From: Linepithema humile | Taxonomy: Eukaryota > Arthropoda > Insecta > Hymenoptera > Formicidae | Direction: 5' to 3' | NCBI RefSeq assembly: GCF_040581485.1 | Contig: NC_090131.1 | Location: 7,502,001 to 7,566,000, forward strand | Length of the DNA stretch: 64,000 bases | The notes under the pieces: generated by a model | Told to the model about the DNA's origin: nothing | What the model saw: the letters and a program-made list of their open reading frames with translations, nothing else | The model's database searches: none | Program-made: the position numbers and the translations under genes | Part shown: in pieces, positions 49,401 to 61,558 of the stretch | How positions within the stretch are numbered: the first letter of the stretch is position 1 | Layout of the letters: every line of letters begins with the position of its first letter

Positions 49401-52400
49401 GCAGGTACAAATCGGTCGAAACAGTCGGCAAGCTGTTTTAGACAAGTGGCTACTTTGTTCTCCCGCGAATGTAAAACGGCGCGTCACGCAACATGATTGC
49501 CTTTATCTAACGCATAAAATAACAAACATTACACGACGAATTCTGCTGCTGTTACTCGCGCATTATTACGAGCATTCTCGAACGAGAAAATGAGAGATGA
49601 CGAAACTTTAGCCTTTTACATTGCATCGCTCGCGGTAAAAGCTATCGATCGGCTATCGATAGCTGTCGATACATTTCGTATTCTCGAGAATTCTTTCGAC
49701 AATAAGTAAGATTTCTTTGTTACACCACGACGGAATTAACGCAAACAATCGCTGAATTGTGCGTCGCGTCTTAAATTTGCATACCTCGTGCATATCTGCT
49801 TGCCGAGAAGGCTTTAAGTAAATTTGTGCGACGAAAATTTATGGGGAGATATATCTTTCTCTGCCGTAATGCCAGATATCACTTCGCACTTAATTGCGCT
49901 TGATTAAATTTAAAAATGCGTTCACCATCCAAAAGGAAGATTGATAGAGTTAATATTTCTCTTTACGATTTTATATTCGCTTATTAATTTTTCTCGGTGA
50001 TTTTAAAGCTCGGGATTATATCATGTTCTTCCATTTCGCGCAGTTTTCCGATTTCGACGGCTTTTTAAGGGAAACATTTTTATTAATGACATGATTATTA
50101 AAATTATCTCCTCGGCATAAAATTATTGCAGTCAAACAAATGTACATATACATATGTTGTGCAAGAAGAGAAAGTTTTTTCGAGGCATTACAGTGTTTAC
50201 TTTCTTTTTTCATTAAATTTAATTTTTTAATTGCCGGTTTGAAAAAAAAAGAAACAGTAGAATACATATTCAGGAAGCGTTTTTTTCTCAACGAATACAA
50301 TCGACGTGATGAGTCCTCGAAGATTTCCAACGGCAACATCGAGGGGAGGCTTGTTTCTCGCGCGACACCCCCGCATAAAGGCTCATCTATATTGCCACTC
50401 CGATCCGCCTCGTGAAACTCGATATCCATCATGCACGGCCGAGACGACAGTTCGCATGTAGCGAGCTTATAAGTATTCTAAGTGCCGTTCTCGCAAGCCA
50501 TTATGTCATCCTCTTATATCGAGCATGTTTTGTGACGATGTACAATACTCGCATAGATACTCGGCGCGGGCGAGCCGACGAGCGTCGGTTTAATAATTGT
50601 TCGCAACTTGCGTGCACTGGAACGTGCTCCTCGCATAAATTATGTCGAACAATAAATATAGTATGCATAAGAATGGTGGCGCGATTAGCGACAAAGCGCC
50701 ATTGATATTTTAATTTATGGAAATGCGATTAATCGTTCCGTGATTGTTCGCAGATTGACTGCTAGACGGATTGTTACAATTTCGTTTTACATACAAATTG
50801 CTTTCGTATTAATTCTGGAGTTTAGTGATTTGTAAAAAATATTATAAACCTTTCTTTTTTTTTTTTTTTTGACTAAATTGTATTAAAGAATTGATAAACG
50901 AGTAGAGCGTATTTTTGTGAGAATTTCTACGATTTTTTTCGTTTTTTCTACATTTTTTACAAATGCAGACTCATTTATCGACGTAAATTTATTAATTAGG
51001 AATGCAGTTCTACATTAATAAGTATTACAATAAACGGCGACTGCGGTAGAAAAAAAAGACTCTAGAATCCTATTCTAGAAATTGCGCAATTTCACGTCCC
51101 ACATTCAATAATGAATATTTAATGAAACGATCTGCATTCTCTCATATCACGTTTTCTTGTTTTGCAGAATAAAACGGATGCCGATGTCATCAGGATGATC
51201 GCCTACATTCTCATCGCGGCCGGCGCTCTGACGTTCATCGTCAGCTTCCTCGGATATTGCGGCGCGATGTTCGAGTCCCGGTGTCTTCTATGCGTCGTAA
51301 GTTCGTTCTAATAAAACTTGTCTCGCAATTTGTTTCGCCGTCTACGGCGCGCAGACGATCAGAAATACGGTTACGGGAACTTATTCGCAGCCTATTACGG
51401 CAGGATGTGTAACGAACGAAGTTACAGAGAGAAAAATTCTTCTCTGATTACAGTACGGCATTCTGATCTTGCTGGTTTTAGTCCTGGAATGTGTGGTGGT
51501 TGGCCTCGCTTTCGGACTCAAAGGAGACGTGCGTATAATTGCCATATGATTATCATACTCATCTCCGAATCTCGTTTCTATCGCCGATTCGAGCGATGTT
51601 ACACTACGCGATATATGCGACGGAAATTTAACTACTTTATTTTATATTGTTTAATTGCCGTTTAATGGCTCAAAATAATCAACTGTCAATTTTGTTATTT
51701 AGTGTAATTAGCGCACCTGCGCGGATCGAGTAAACGATCAGCCGTGTTTGTAAAGTTTATTTTAACATGAAATTTACGCAGGCCGAAAAAGGTACGCAGA
51801 GTTTCTTGAAGTCGACCATCAAGTATTACGCGACCACCGCTGATAAGGCCGAGACGGTGACAGTTGCGTGGGACGGTATCATGAGCCAGGTAAGACCGCT
51901 AATTATCATTAATTAAGACGCTAGCGTATGTGCCAGTTGGCGATAATTGAATCCCTGTCGCGAGCTAATGCACTTGCCGTTAATGCTACATTGATTCTTC
52001 CGGATTTCATTTATCTTGCATGTAGAAGTGCCATTAATTGGCCAAGTCGCTCTAACTGCGCGGCGCTTTGGTATATAAGTGAAAGTTTGTAATATCACAC
52101 GGACGCGCTATCGCGCTCGCTATCGTACCGTTTTGCAGCGGAATTACAGGCTGCAAACTACAAATTACTCGTTGGAGAGAATTTCGTTTTGGGACTTATT
52201 GATAAATTATAGAGAGAAATGTGGACGTGCAGAAGTCACTCGCACGATCCCGAGCTGTGGAAACCGGATAGATTTTTTTCGCGACTTTCCACTTTCAACT
52301 TAGAACTTTCAGATGTACGCCGAAGCCGCTCTAGGAAGAGGAAACCAGTCAGGAAACTGAAAAATCAGCTTTCCAGTTTCTAAAAGTTAAAGTTCGCCAA

Positions 52401-53614
52401 AATCGATGAGCCGAAAGTGTCATAATATTCGCATATTCGCGAGTTTCACTAAACACGCCATTAAATTCACGACGAACAATGCAAGAAGAAATTATTTACA
52501 GCTTTTAAGTGTACAGTCTATCCTCTGTGTTTATTTATTTTCTCGGTCACGAGTCTAAAGAAAGTAAAGAAAAAAAATATTTGTACGATGCTGAAGAACG
52601 CGAGATGTCTGGTATGGCTGGAAATTCTTTCAGCTTCACTGTTGCGGCGTGGAAAGCTACCTGGACTTCCGTGACAACAAGAATTGGACTTTGACCGGAA
52701 AAACTGTGCCCGAGGCCTGCTGTATAAAGGAGAACGACGCTCTGAAAGATCCCTCGTGTCCGATTAGCCCTACCGCGGCCAACTCGTACTATCAAACGGT
52801 AAGATACGTCTTATTACTTCAGTTCTTGTTACTTTAATAAGTTTTTCGTTATTACACGGCGGTATCTAGCTCTAGGCACGCTAGCGTAATTGTCGTTCTA
52901 CGGAGCGCGAATCGCATGGACGTATTCACGTATAACACACTTTCCCCTTGACAATTTTCTGAGCGTGACTCGACATTGGCATTGCGTGCTCCTAGTCCTC
53001 GCACGCTGAGGCATCCATAAAGATGTATTTGAGCAGATAGTCTCGTGCTGTGCGTGCTAGAAAAACATTTATACAAGCTTCGCATTTTATACGAACTTTA
53101 CGCTCGGTTTTGACACGAAGTTTCCTAAACGATAATGCGATCTTTTTTTATTTTTCGATCTTATTAAAGATCGCGTTAACACTGAGATTTCGTAAAAGTA
53201 AAGTTTACTCGAGATTCAGATTGCTTGCGAAAATTCGTCTGAAAATAAAAAAAAAAGATTGATCGAATAAGTGGATTGAAAATTTTCTTATCGGCAATTA
53301 TTTTGGTGTTAAATTTCCGCCGATTAGCTCTGTGATTAAAATTCTGTAAAGTTTTGTAAAGTTATTTGTCACCTGACTCGCAATATACATGCTCGCTTAT
53401 CTGTACATATCGCGTCAAACTAACTACACTTATTTACTCGCAGGGTTGCTACAAAGCCATGGTGACCGCTATCGAGGAAAACGCGGCGATAGTGATCGGT
53501 GTGGCCGCTGCCCTGGTCTTCATCGAGATCTTGGTCATCATTCTGGCGCTGTACCTAGCCTGCTGCTACTGGCGTCCACAACATGGTAGGCTCGGTGTTA
53601 AAGTCAGTTATTAA
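43458..53614 (+). CDS. Tetraspanin
   Basis: Seven coding exons: 43458-43517, 44321-44419, 51168-51296, 51454-51528, 51782-51889, 52634-52798, 53444-53614 (TAA), 268 residues. All introns are in phase 0. The topology is classical. TM1 is about 10-33 (FLCFFNFVFFIAGGAALTVG). TM2 is about 61-84, ending SFLGYCGA. TM3 is about 97-116. The large extracellular loop is about 118-222. TM4 is about 226-250, followed by a short tail HGRLGVKVSY. The loop has the diagnostic CCG (160-162) plus C186/C187, C199 and C214, enough for three disulfides. Cysteines flank the inner membrane borders (SCMSQC, SRCLLC, ACC), likely palmitoylation sites. Tetraspanins organise membrane microdomains with integrins and other receptors. 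The subfamily is not assigned here. Intron 2 is 6.7 kb, and a non-coding first exon is likely because the ATG exon starts at an acceptor (exon from 43432). Confidence 0.94.
44420..51167 (+). other. Large tetraspanin intron
   Basis: 6.75 kb between the exon ending LDQSDIL and the exon starting NKTDADV. It is a mixture of AT-rich and CpG-rich DNA. Within it only a two-strand open region at 46570-46935 stands out (see findings); no exon is called. Confidence 0.6.
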
Positions 53615-54672
53615 ATTCCGGTAGTAAGCGCGCAAAAAAAAAAAAAAGATATAAAAAAAGAAAAAAGAAAATAACTATACGATTTCCGCTGAACGATTTC
53701 CTCGGCCGGTTAGGGAGATTGTCAGTTTCATTTACGGTAAAATGTGACCTCTTTAACACTTTGCAGTTTATCGATGCGTAGAACCTTCTGGCAAGGAGTA
53801 ACCTCGAGAGCAGAATGTGCTGAGCTTTCTGCCAGCAGCTCTTTTGAACGCAGTTCTTTTTCCTTTATGGACTTCGCGAATACCTCGACTGTGCTTATTT
53901 TTGTATGTGTATATGTGATCACATATGTATACATGCAAAAGATCTATATATGCATATACATAATACTCATATATATATGCATAACACATGTACATACACG
54001 TGTACTTTCGTGTGTCCTTCCAACGCAATGGCGATGCAAGTCGAATCCGGTGGCATCGTACCGCATCGTGCACTCCGATTGCATACAGTCTTAGAAACTA
54101 CATAACGAGAGTCGAAGGGTTGCGCACCGGAAGCGATCGCACACGAGTCGCTTTCGCGTGCGCCATCTCTTCGTCCCTTCGGTTATCGGCATGTTAATGT
54201 ATGAACTTTAATGGAAATCGCGTTGAGCGGAAAGCGCACACAATATGGGCTTCGTGATGTTGGTTTCAACGAATCAGACTCTCGTTGGTTGCATGTGCCA
54301 AATTACCGTGCGGTCAATCGCGGGACCGCTGACAGCCGTCAAGCGCTTTATACCGACGCTAAAGTGCCAATGTATCAAACGCAATCGCTCTCTCGACGCA
54401 CACGCGACGTTTTCCGTTCTTCAGCGGTTCTGAAGACGGGGAAACTGAACGAAGGTGAAACGCTTCTCCCGACATGGACGTCAGTTCGATAAAGATACGA
54501 TTAGAGACACTTTCAACATTCCCGCGCGCTATTAGCATACAATACTCGTTCGTGTCCGCTCAACGCGCGCTTAACGATCTGTATAAATATCTGTGTATTC
54601 GATATCGTCACAATTGCACACTGTGCCGTGCACTGTTTAAATGCTTTAAGCTCGGGCGGAATGTGACCAATA

Positions 54673-54673
54673 T

Positions 54674-54705
<32 letters not shown>
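54673..54705. repeat. (TA)n microsatellite
   Basis: Alternating T/A run with one C, in the stretch downstream of the tetraspanin stop codon. Confidence 0.9.
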
Positions 54706-54939
54706 GTATCGGAATATTCCTCGAGCATTGTAATGACGTCGAAATTTCCGCACGAAAAACGCGAAATCAGTAACTTTGCAATTATTTGTACCGGTTTACG
54801 ATCCCTTATCGGATAGCTTGCTCTTTCCCAAGAATTCTTGATATACCTTTTTCAATTGCATATATGATACATTCGCACGAACCACTTCCGATATATTTTA
54901 CATTCCGTTGTCACCCCACATAGAAATAGCCTGTCCCTA

Positions 54940-55140
54940 CGCAGCGCCCGCGATCGGCCAGCGATGGCCGATCTACGGCTGCCAAGAATCTGCTGTCCAG
55001 TATCGGCCCATTTGCTGACCCATTACTGGCGGATGACTGTCTTATAATCTGTATGGATTTTTTTTTGTAGAATAACGCCAACGATTGGTCGATCCACGGC
55101 TGGCAGTCATCGGCCAAGTGCTGGCTCAGTACTGGACCGT
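54940..55140. repeat. Degenerate ~130-bp tandem repeat rich in GGCCGAT/GGCTG words
   Basis: Two diverged units can be aligned by eye. One has GGCCGATCTACGGCTGCC and CCAGTATCGGCCC; the other, about 120-130 bases on, has GGTCGATCCACGGCTGGC, CATCGGCC and CAGTACTGGACC. The vocabulary (TCGGCC, ACTGG, GGCTG) repeats within each unit as well. It looks like a decayed satellite or dispersed repeat. Confidence 0.5.
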
Positions 55141-58100
55141 TCGTAAAATCCTACTCGGGCAATCAGCACGAACGAAAACTGTCGCACGAATTTTCTCGAA
55201 TTTAATGTTTATGGACGATCGGGACCGATTGACCGAAATGGCGAAAGCGGTGTTGTTTGAGTGCAGCACAGTTTCACGTTCGGATGCCCGACGACGAGGC
55301 GCACGGCGCCTCGTCGCGAGCGCGATTATTAGCGTAGCGTGTCTATTCGATATCCATCCTATATTAAAAGTAGTTTCCCTTTTCCACCGACCGGAAGGCA
55401 TTGACAAATGGACGTTCTTTTAGCTTGTGTAGACGTATCGTCGAGACAGGCCTGGTGAGGTGCTGAAGTAAGGATGATGATTTTGATGGGGTTTGCTTTC
55501 AAGTAAGACGGAGGTGACGCTGTCAGTCGACAGCCGACGCCTCCCCCGCTGCCGCTTCGCCGCAGCGTCTAGATCTATCATCCCACTCTACTTTTTACAT
55601 GCGTTCTTTCGTTGGATTCTATTCTGAGGCATGGTAGCTTTGCTCTCCACCCCTTTTGCATGGCCATGCTGTTTTGTATATAATTTGACAGAGAGGCAGA
55701 GGAGAGAGAGAGAGAGAGGGAGTGGTATAGAAGGTGGCAGAGAGGGAGAGAGGCCCGATTGCATCGTTACGCAGCGCAACCTGTAACAAGGTGCACAGCG
55801 AGTTATTGTTCTTTACAGTGGTTTAACTTTGAGCAGGATATGTTTTACGCATGGAACGATATATCACGGAGCAGCTGGTATGCACTCTGTGAAAATTATA
55901 AGTGTGCATTCATAGTACGATCATTAATCAAATTGTTGCTATTATTGTTTCAGTATCTACAGGGCGTTCCTCGCCAAGCGTGCTCCCTTTGAGCCGCAGA
56001 TTCTCCGGGCAGTTTCGAGTGGGTTTTTCCTCAGCGAAAATGCCGAGAAAGATTACATCGTTTATTGTAATTTTTCCCATTTTCAACATTACGTACATTT
56101 TTGTGTAGTTAAATTAAAGTCTTATCATAACAAGTTTGAATTAACTCAAGAATATTATTTTATTATTTATTTGATGCTTCAAAGTTTAGTTTCAAAAAAA
56201 TATATCCACTTCTTGTGACTTTATTTTCTTTTAATTTTGGATATCTCGACATTCTTGTAAAGAAAAAAAATCGACTCAAAACTGATGATGGAAATCGCCA
56301 GATCGTTCAAAGGCAGTGCGCTAAGCGCGAGGAACACCGTGTAATAATATAATATCGACAGAGATGACTACTGCGTATGGTGATAAAAAGATATAAACGA
56401 AGTCTATGCAAAAAAAAAGACGTAAAGTAGCGTAATATATTAGACGTTTAAATGTGCAATCGCTGTTTCATGTTTATGTCTAATCTAAACGATGTTAATT
56501 TAGAAGAGATTAGATATTACAAATAGACATTCCTCGAGTCTCGCGTATGGGGACACCGCATTCCACTGCTTGCGAGAAAATAACGAAGCTGATAAACGAG
56601 GCCAAAGTTTAGAAAAGTACGAGTCACTAATCAAAACGTTCCATCCTAAACGGCACACATTTTTGCAATTCAAATAATACGAGTTTTAACATCGCACACA
56701 TACGAGCGCAAAAGCAATTCTGCTAACGCACGCTCTACGATTCTCTGAGAAAACGAAAAACGTACCATCGTGTTTTTATCATGCCAAGCGAATATGCAAT
56801 TGGGCCTGCGAGTCTCATTTAAGTTTCAGCATAACTCCATTGCATTTCACGATCTTTTTTCACATTTTAGCAATCATCGGCACATATTATTAAATACGCA
56901 GCGAAATTCTACTCGGAATTGTTCTACACAGTAACACGATATTAACTGTTTCCTCTGGTTTTTTTTCCTCCCTTTTTCTAATTTAGAGTAGCTTAGTCGG
57001 CAATCTAATGTCTCAGTGTTGCAAACGCTATATGGTACCTAACAGATACACCACTGATCATAAGATAAGGAAAAAATCTCTCATTCACATATGTAAAGAA
57101 CACAAGATGCACTATTGTAAATAGGACGACGTACAATTTCGAGGAGAAGTCCAATTATCTCGATAAGAAAATCAATAATGTGTATTTAGTGTACCTTCAA
57201 TGTTTCACAAACACCGCTGTAAACAAATCTGTACGTATGCGCACCGAACACACGCAGAGGGCAAAAGCAAGAAAACAAAAAAAAAAAAGGTTTCAAGACT
57301 GAAAATTCAGAAACGATATTGAATCGCACGTTACAATGAGTTGATTTCACGCGAATCGAGGATATCGTTTCCCCCAACGAGACAACGTGTTTTTAGAATA
57401 GAATATATTTTTGTAATCCTTTGCGACGCATCGATGCGGCACACGTTGCATTTTGCGCGTACGCGTGAAGTGGTGTGCGTATCGATGTGTCGGTCGAAAA
57501 TGCCAAAAGACGATGCACAAATCTTACGCTCTTTCTTCGGGGTACCTGAACTTTTCTAGATTTAACGGCGACGCGTCCACGCGGCGCGGGGTCTCTCGGT
57601 GACGTCACAACCACGAAACAAATCGCCGCGATGTTCCCGCGAGCCTCCCGCGCTTCGCGGACGAATCGCAAATCGCTTATTTGATGGCTGCCACGCCGTT
57701 CGCGCGTACATCGACCCGAGGGGGGTCTTTTTAATCGTTCTTCCTTCCGTGCCGGCTGTGCGCGTACGTACAAAATAGACGAATCGAACACGGTACAACT
57801 TGATGGCGGACGGTAGTCTTTACGCGATGCTCTTTACATATATAGCTAAACTAATTGTTCATGCCGCACATTCTAGACATTTTCGTTTCCAGTGTTAACT
57901 TGTTGGTGCTGCTGTTGACGAGGCATTAAGAGCATGGAACTGTTGAGTAGTGCCTCCTAGCACGTTGAGCCCTTAGCGCTCCTGTGCCTTGCTTGCTTGA
58001 AACTCTAGCTGCTAGCCCAAGCCTAGGCTAGCCGAGAAGTCGGCCGACAGAAACAAATTCCGACGCTTGAGTTAACGAAACGTTTCTCGGGGGAGATGCA

Positions 58101-60654
58101 CTTGGCAGTGACGTGGGGGATATGATTAAGCGCAGCGTGTCGCGTTGCGTTCTTTCCCTTCTAAAAGAAAACTACCGGATTTCGGACCATCATTCTCACG
58201 TATGTCAACAAATTATATATATAGAATGTGCTATATACGATAAATATAGTATGGCAAAATATGCGATATCATATTCGACACGAATCTTATATATATATAT
58301 ATTGTTCTTACGAAGTATCCCAATGTCACTGCGAATTGACAACGTTTCGTGGTTTCGCTAAATGTTTATATCATGGAGGTACAAGCGTTTAAAATAAGGC
58401 AGAAAGTTGGGATATCGTATGCGAAGAGTGTATTGCAGTTTAATATTTTTTTTTTCTTCTTCTTTCTTCCTTTTCTAATCTTTCGTCTCTCGTCCGCAAG
58501 TTAATGCGAGTAAATGTCGATAATGAACATAGTAGGTGTACATACGATGATATTAGATATTTTCATAAAACATATTTTAGATGCTTGTATCATAACTCGG
58601 AATACTCACGCGATGTTTCGTCCATTCCAGAATGGAAATGTTTAACGACAAGAATCCGCTGTACTTTTCGCCATATCTTTTTCGCTGTTTTATTACCGCG
58701 TTCGAATTTTTTCGACATTTTTGTGAAAGTCTCTTTATACGTACAGAGTTGCTGAATCGTAACGACTTTACGTAAGATCGATTTTAGTGGCATTTTTCGA
58801 GGAATGTACGCGTTAAGTACGCCAACGAGCTGATTGCATCAGCGATTACAAAACTGTATATTTTTCTGCGAGAAAATATTTCGTTTCAAGTGTTATCGGC
58901 GAGAAAGATGAACAGAAAAGGTACACAGGATGAAATCCTGTAACTTGAATCTCATATTATACAGTATGATTTTTGACTTCGTCCTGATATATGCTTCTAG
59001 CCTTGTATTCTCTTTATGTACCTGGTTAAAAATCGTCGATTATAATCGTCAGATGTAGATATCTGAGAAATATATATGGAAAAAAAGAAAAAAAAAAAGA
59101 AAACGGCGCGTCACTGCTGATAGCATAGATCGGGAGGAGCATTTTTTACATATACATACATTTTGAGTATATCACGAAGTCGAGAGCTGTTAAGCATTTA
59201 TATTGAAAGTTAATTCTTGTTTTCTTTATCTTTGTTCTGTCGATTGCCGTGTATGATGAAAATGTGCTGCACATCACTCTGTTCCTAATAGAGGAATAGC
59301 AATCAAACCTCCTTTTACCTCTGACATGAGCATTGAACTTAAAAATATGTATAGATCAAAAGAATATTTTATCATACATACTTACGAATCGTCTCATGCA
59401 ATATATAATTAAATATAATTCGAGCTATATAAATTATGCGTCAGCGAGCGCATAAGCACAATATATAAATCGGACAGACAGATTGGAGGATTGAAATATT
59501 CTCATTGAATCGTTAGCTGATAGTTTATGATTATTATGTATAGTAAAATGCTTGTGTTTTCACAATGTGCAGTTTAATTTAGAAATCAAGAACACGTTTT
59601 TTGCATGCAATGTGCACCACAAATATTTATATTTATTTCTGAACGTTCGCATAGTAATGTCCGTCAAGTCCGTATCTTAAAATAATGTAAAGGTTCTTTT
59701 TATTGCAATCCGATCCCTGCGTGAAACAGAGAGGTGTCTTTTCTAAGTTATTTCCCGCTTGGTGCAAGAGAGAATGATTTAAAACGTCAAAATGCCTTTT
59801 GTTGATTGAAAACAATGTAGAGGATGCATCAACCCATATTTGTGTTTGGTAATTAATGCAGTATTTTGGTTAAAAGGGATAAATTGCAATACAGATAACC
59901 TGATTCTAATAATACTGTCTAATATATAGTTCCATAATATTGAATGTATAAATTTCAGAAAAGCTGTTTAAAAATCAAGATAAAATATCAGTGTAAAAAA
60001 TATGGAGCCTAAAAGGCGTCAGCTTAGAAATCTCATGTAGAATTTGTGGAAATTGAATCAAGATTAATGTGACAGATTGATGTGTTTAACTCTGGATAAA
60101 ATTGCGATAAAATAACGAATAAAAACTGTAGTCGTATATGCTATGATATTATAATAGTTTCGCGTATAAAATGAATATATAATAACAACATCTATATTAT
60201 ACAAGTATCTTTTTACTAAAGATACGAATAAGCTATTGCAAAAAAAAAAAAAAAAAATTATTTTTGAAAGATTATGCGAGATGTTAAAATGATAAGATTA
60301 CTTGAACAAATGACAAAACAACACAAACACGGCCAAGAATGCATGATATTGCTTAGTTTAAGTTGAAAATTTAAGAGTTTTAGTAGATATTTAGTTTCGT
60401 TTCGATTCGCAGTTACGAATTATCATGGAATAGGTGTATCAAGATGTATTCAAATTTTATATACAGAGACTGATACCTGACCTAAAAGTGTATATATTTG
60501 AGATGCGATTATTGAGATATACAGTTGTATTCCAATACATTATTATATTAACTATGAGTACTGTACAATTGCATATATTAAGAATATAGTACGATTGATT
60601 TTTGTTAAAAGTATTACATGTTTTTTGTATAAAAAGCTGTACACACAGAACCAA

Positions 60655-60660
60655 AATAAA
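60655..60660 (+). terminator. Candidate poly(A) signal, tetraspanin transcript
   Basis: AATAAA on the plus strand, the last clear one before a minus-strand AATAAA at 60710-60715 that would suit MED14. The pair suggests that the two convergent transcripts end within about 50 bases of each other. Assigned by motif and position only. Confidence 0.35.
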
Positions 60661-60709
60661 AATTTTATATTATTCATAAATGCCAGATAAAATGTGTAAC
60701 ACGGATTGT

Positions 60710-60715
60710 TTTATT
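60710..60715 (-). terminator. Candidate poly(A) signal, MED14 transcript
   Basis: AATAAA on the minus strand, about 0.84 kb downstream of the MED14 stop codon at 61559. Nothing coding is seen between 60716 and 61558, so this stretch is probably MED14 3' UTR. Confidence 0.35.
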
Positions 60716-61558
60716 CTGTCGATTCACTTCCAGTAACTTTCAGATTCGGGAAACAATTAGGCATCAAGAATCAATCGATTCGATTAAAGAACAGGCAGAC
60801 GCAACGTAATTTAAATAGAATTTATATTCTTTGTACATTAAGAGATGCAAAGGTGTTTACAAATCTAGTTTTGTCAGTTAGACGTGTCTCGAGCAAGACA
60901 CTGCGCCTCGAAGTATAATGTGTGAAAAACGATACTTATCTAAATCTAATATTTGCGAATATTTTTACACTTGCACTCTCGCTACTAAAAAAGTCTTTTT
61001 ATTTACATCAATGTCATATATCTCACTATCTCGCTATTCATATTAATTCTAACCTATTCAGACATTGTAAAAAGTTACAGATTTATGCCAATAACAGGTT
61101 TGTACTTGTATATAAGATAATCTTTCAGCAAAGAGAATATTATTTTATATTGAATGGCGTGTAAAAGGAATCGTCATTGGCAAGTACAGCACAACGTAAC
61201 GATTCCCTATTAAATTCTTCGTATGAAACAACAATTTATACATTCGTTTCGGCACGCCAGTGACGTGGAATTTATCGGCTGCGATGTTGAAATATACGAA
61301 ATGTATCCGCAATAGCAATCAGGCATGACTTTGTCTATGGAACAATGGTAGTTTTTTTTTCCGAACTATTCATTCTTTGTCGAACGCAACAAATGCGTAG
61401 GTCTTTCTCTCCTAAAGTACCCCGTGAAAATGCAAATCTTCTCGTGTTGGAACAACGCGCGCAACTCGCGCGCTCTCCGAATCGAGAAGTTTACATTCTT
61501 AGTTCATCCACGTGGGATGATTCGGCAGACAAAGGGGATTAGGAGAGTAAAGCAAGTC

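Larger units (their letters stand above)
53615..60700 (+). other. Non-coding stretch, probably very long tetraspanin 3' UTR
   Basis: About 7.1 kb after the tetraspanin stop with no recognisable exon on either strand. It becomes strongly AT-rich after 56 kb, as in many long insect 3' UTRs. It contains poly(A)-like runs (53633-53647, 60240-60257), a TA microsatellite (54673-54705), a GA run (about 55696-55720) and a divergent tandem repeat (54940-55140). A plus-strand AATAAA at 60655-60660 could end the transcript. Some of it may instead be separate non-coding transcripts; RNA evidence would be needed. Confidence 0.4.
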
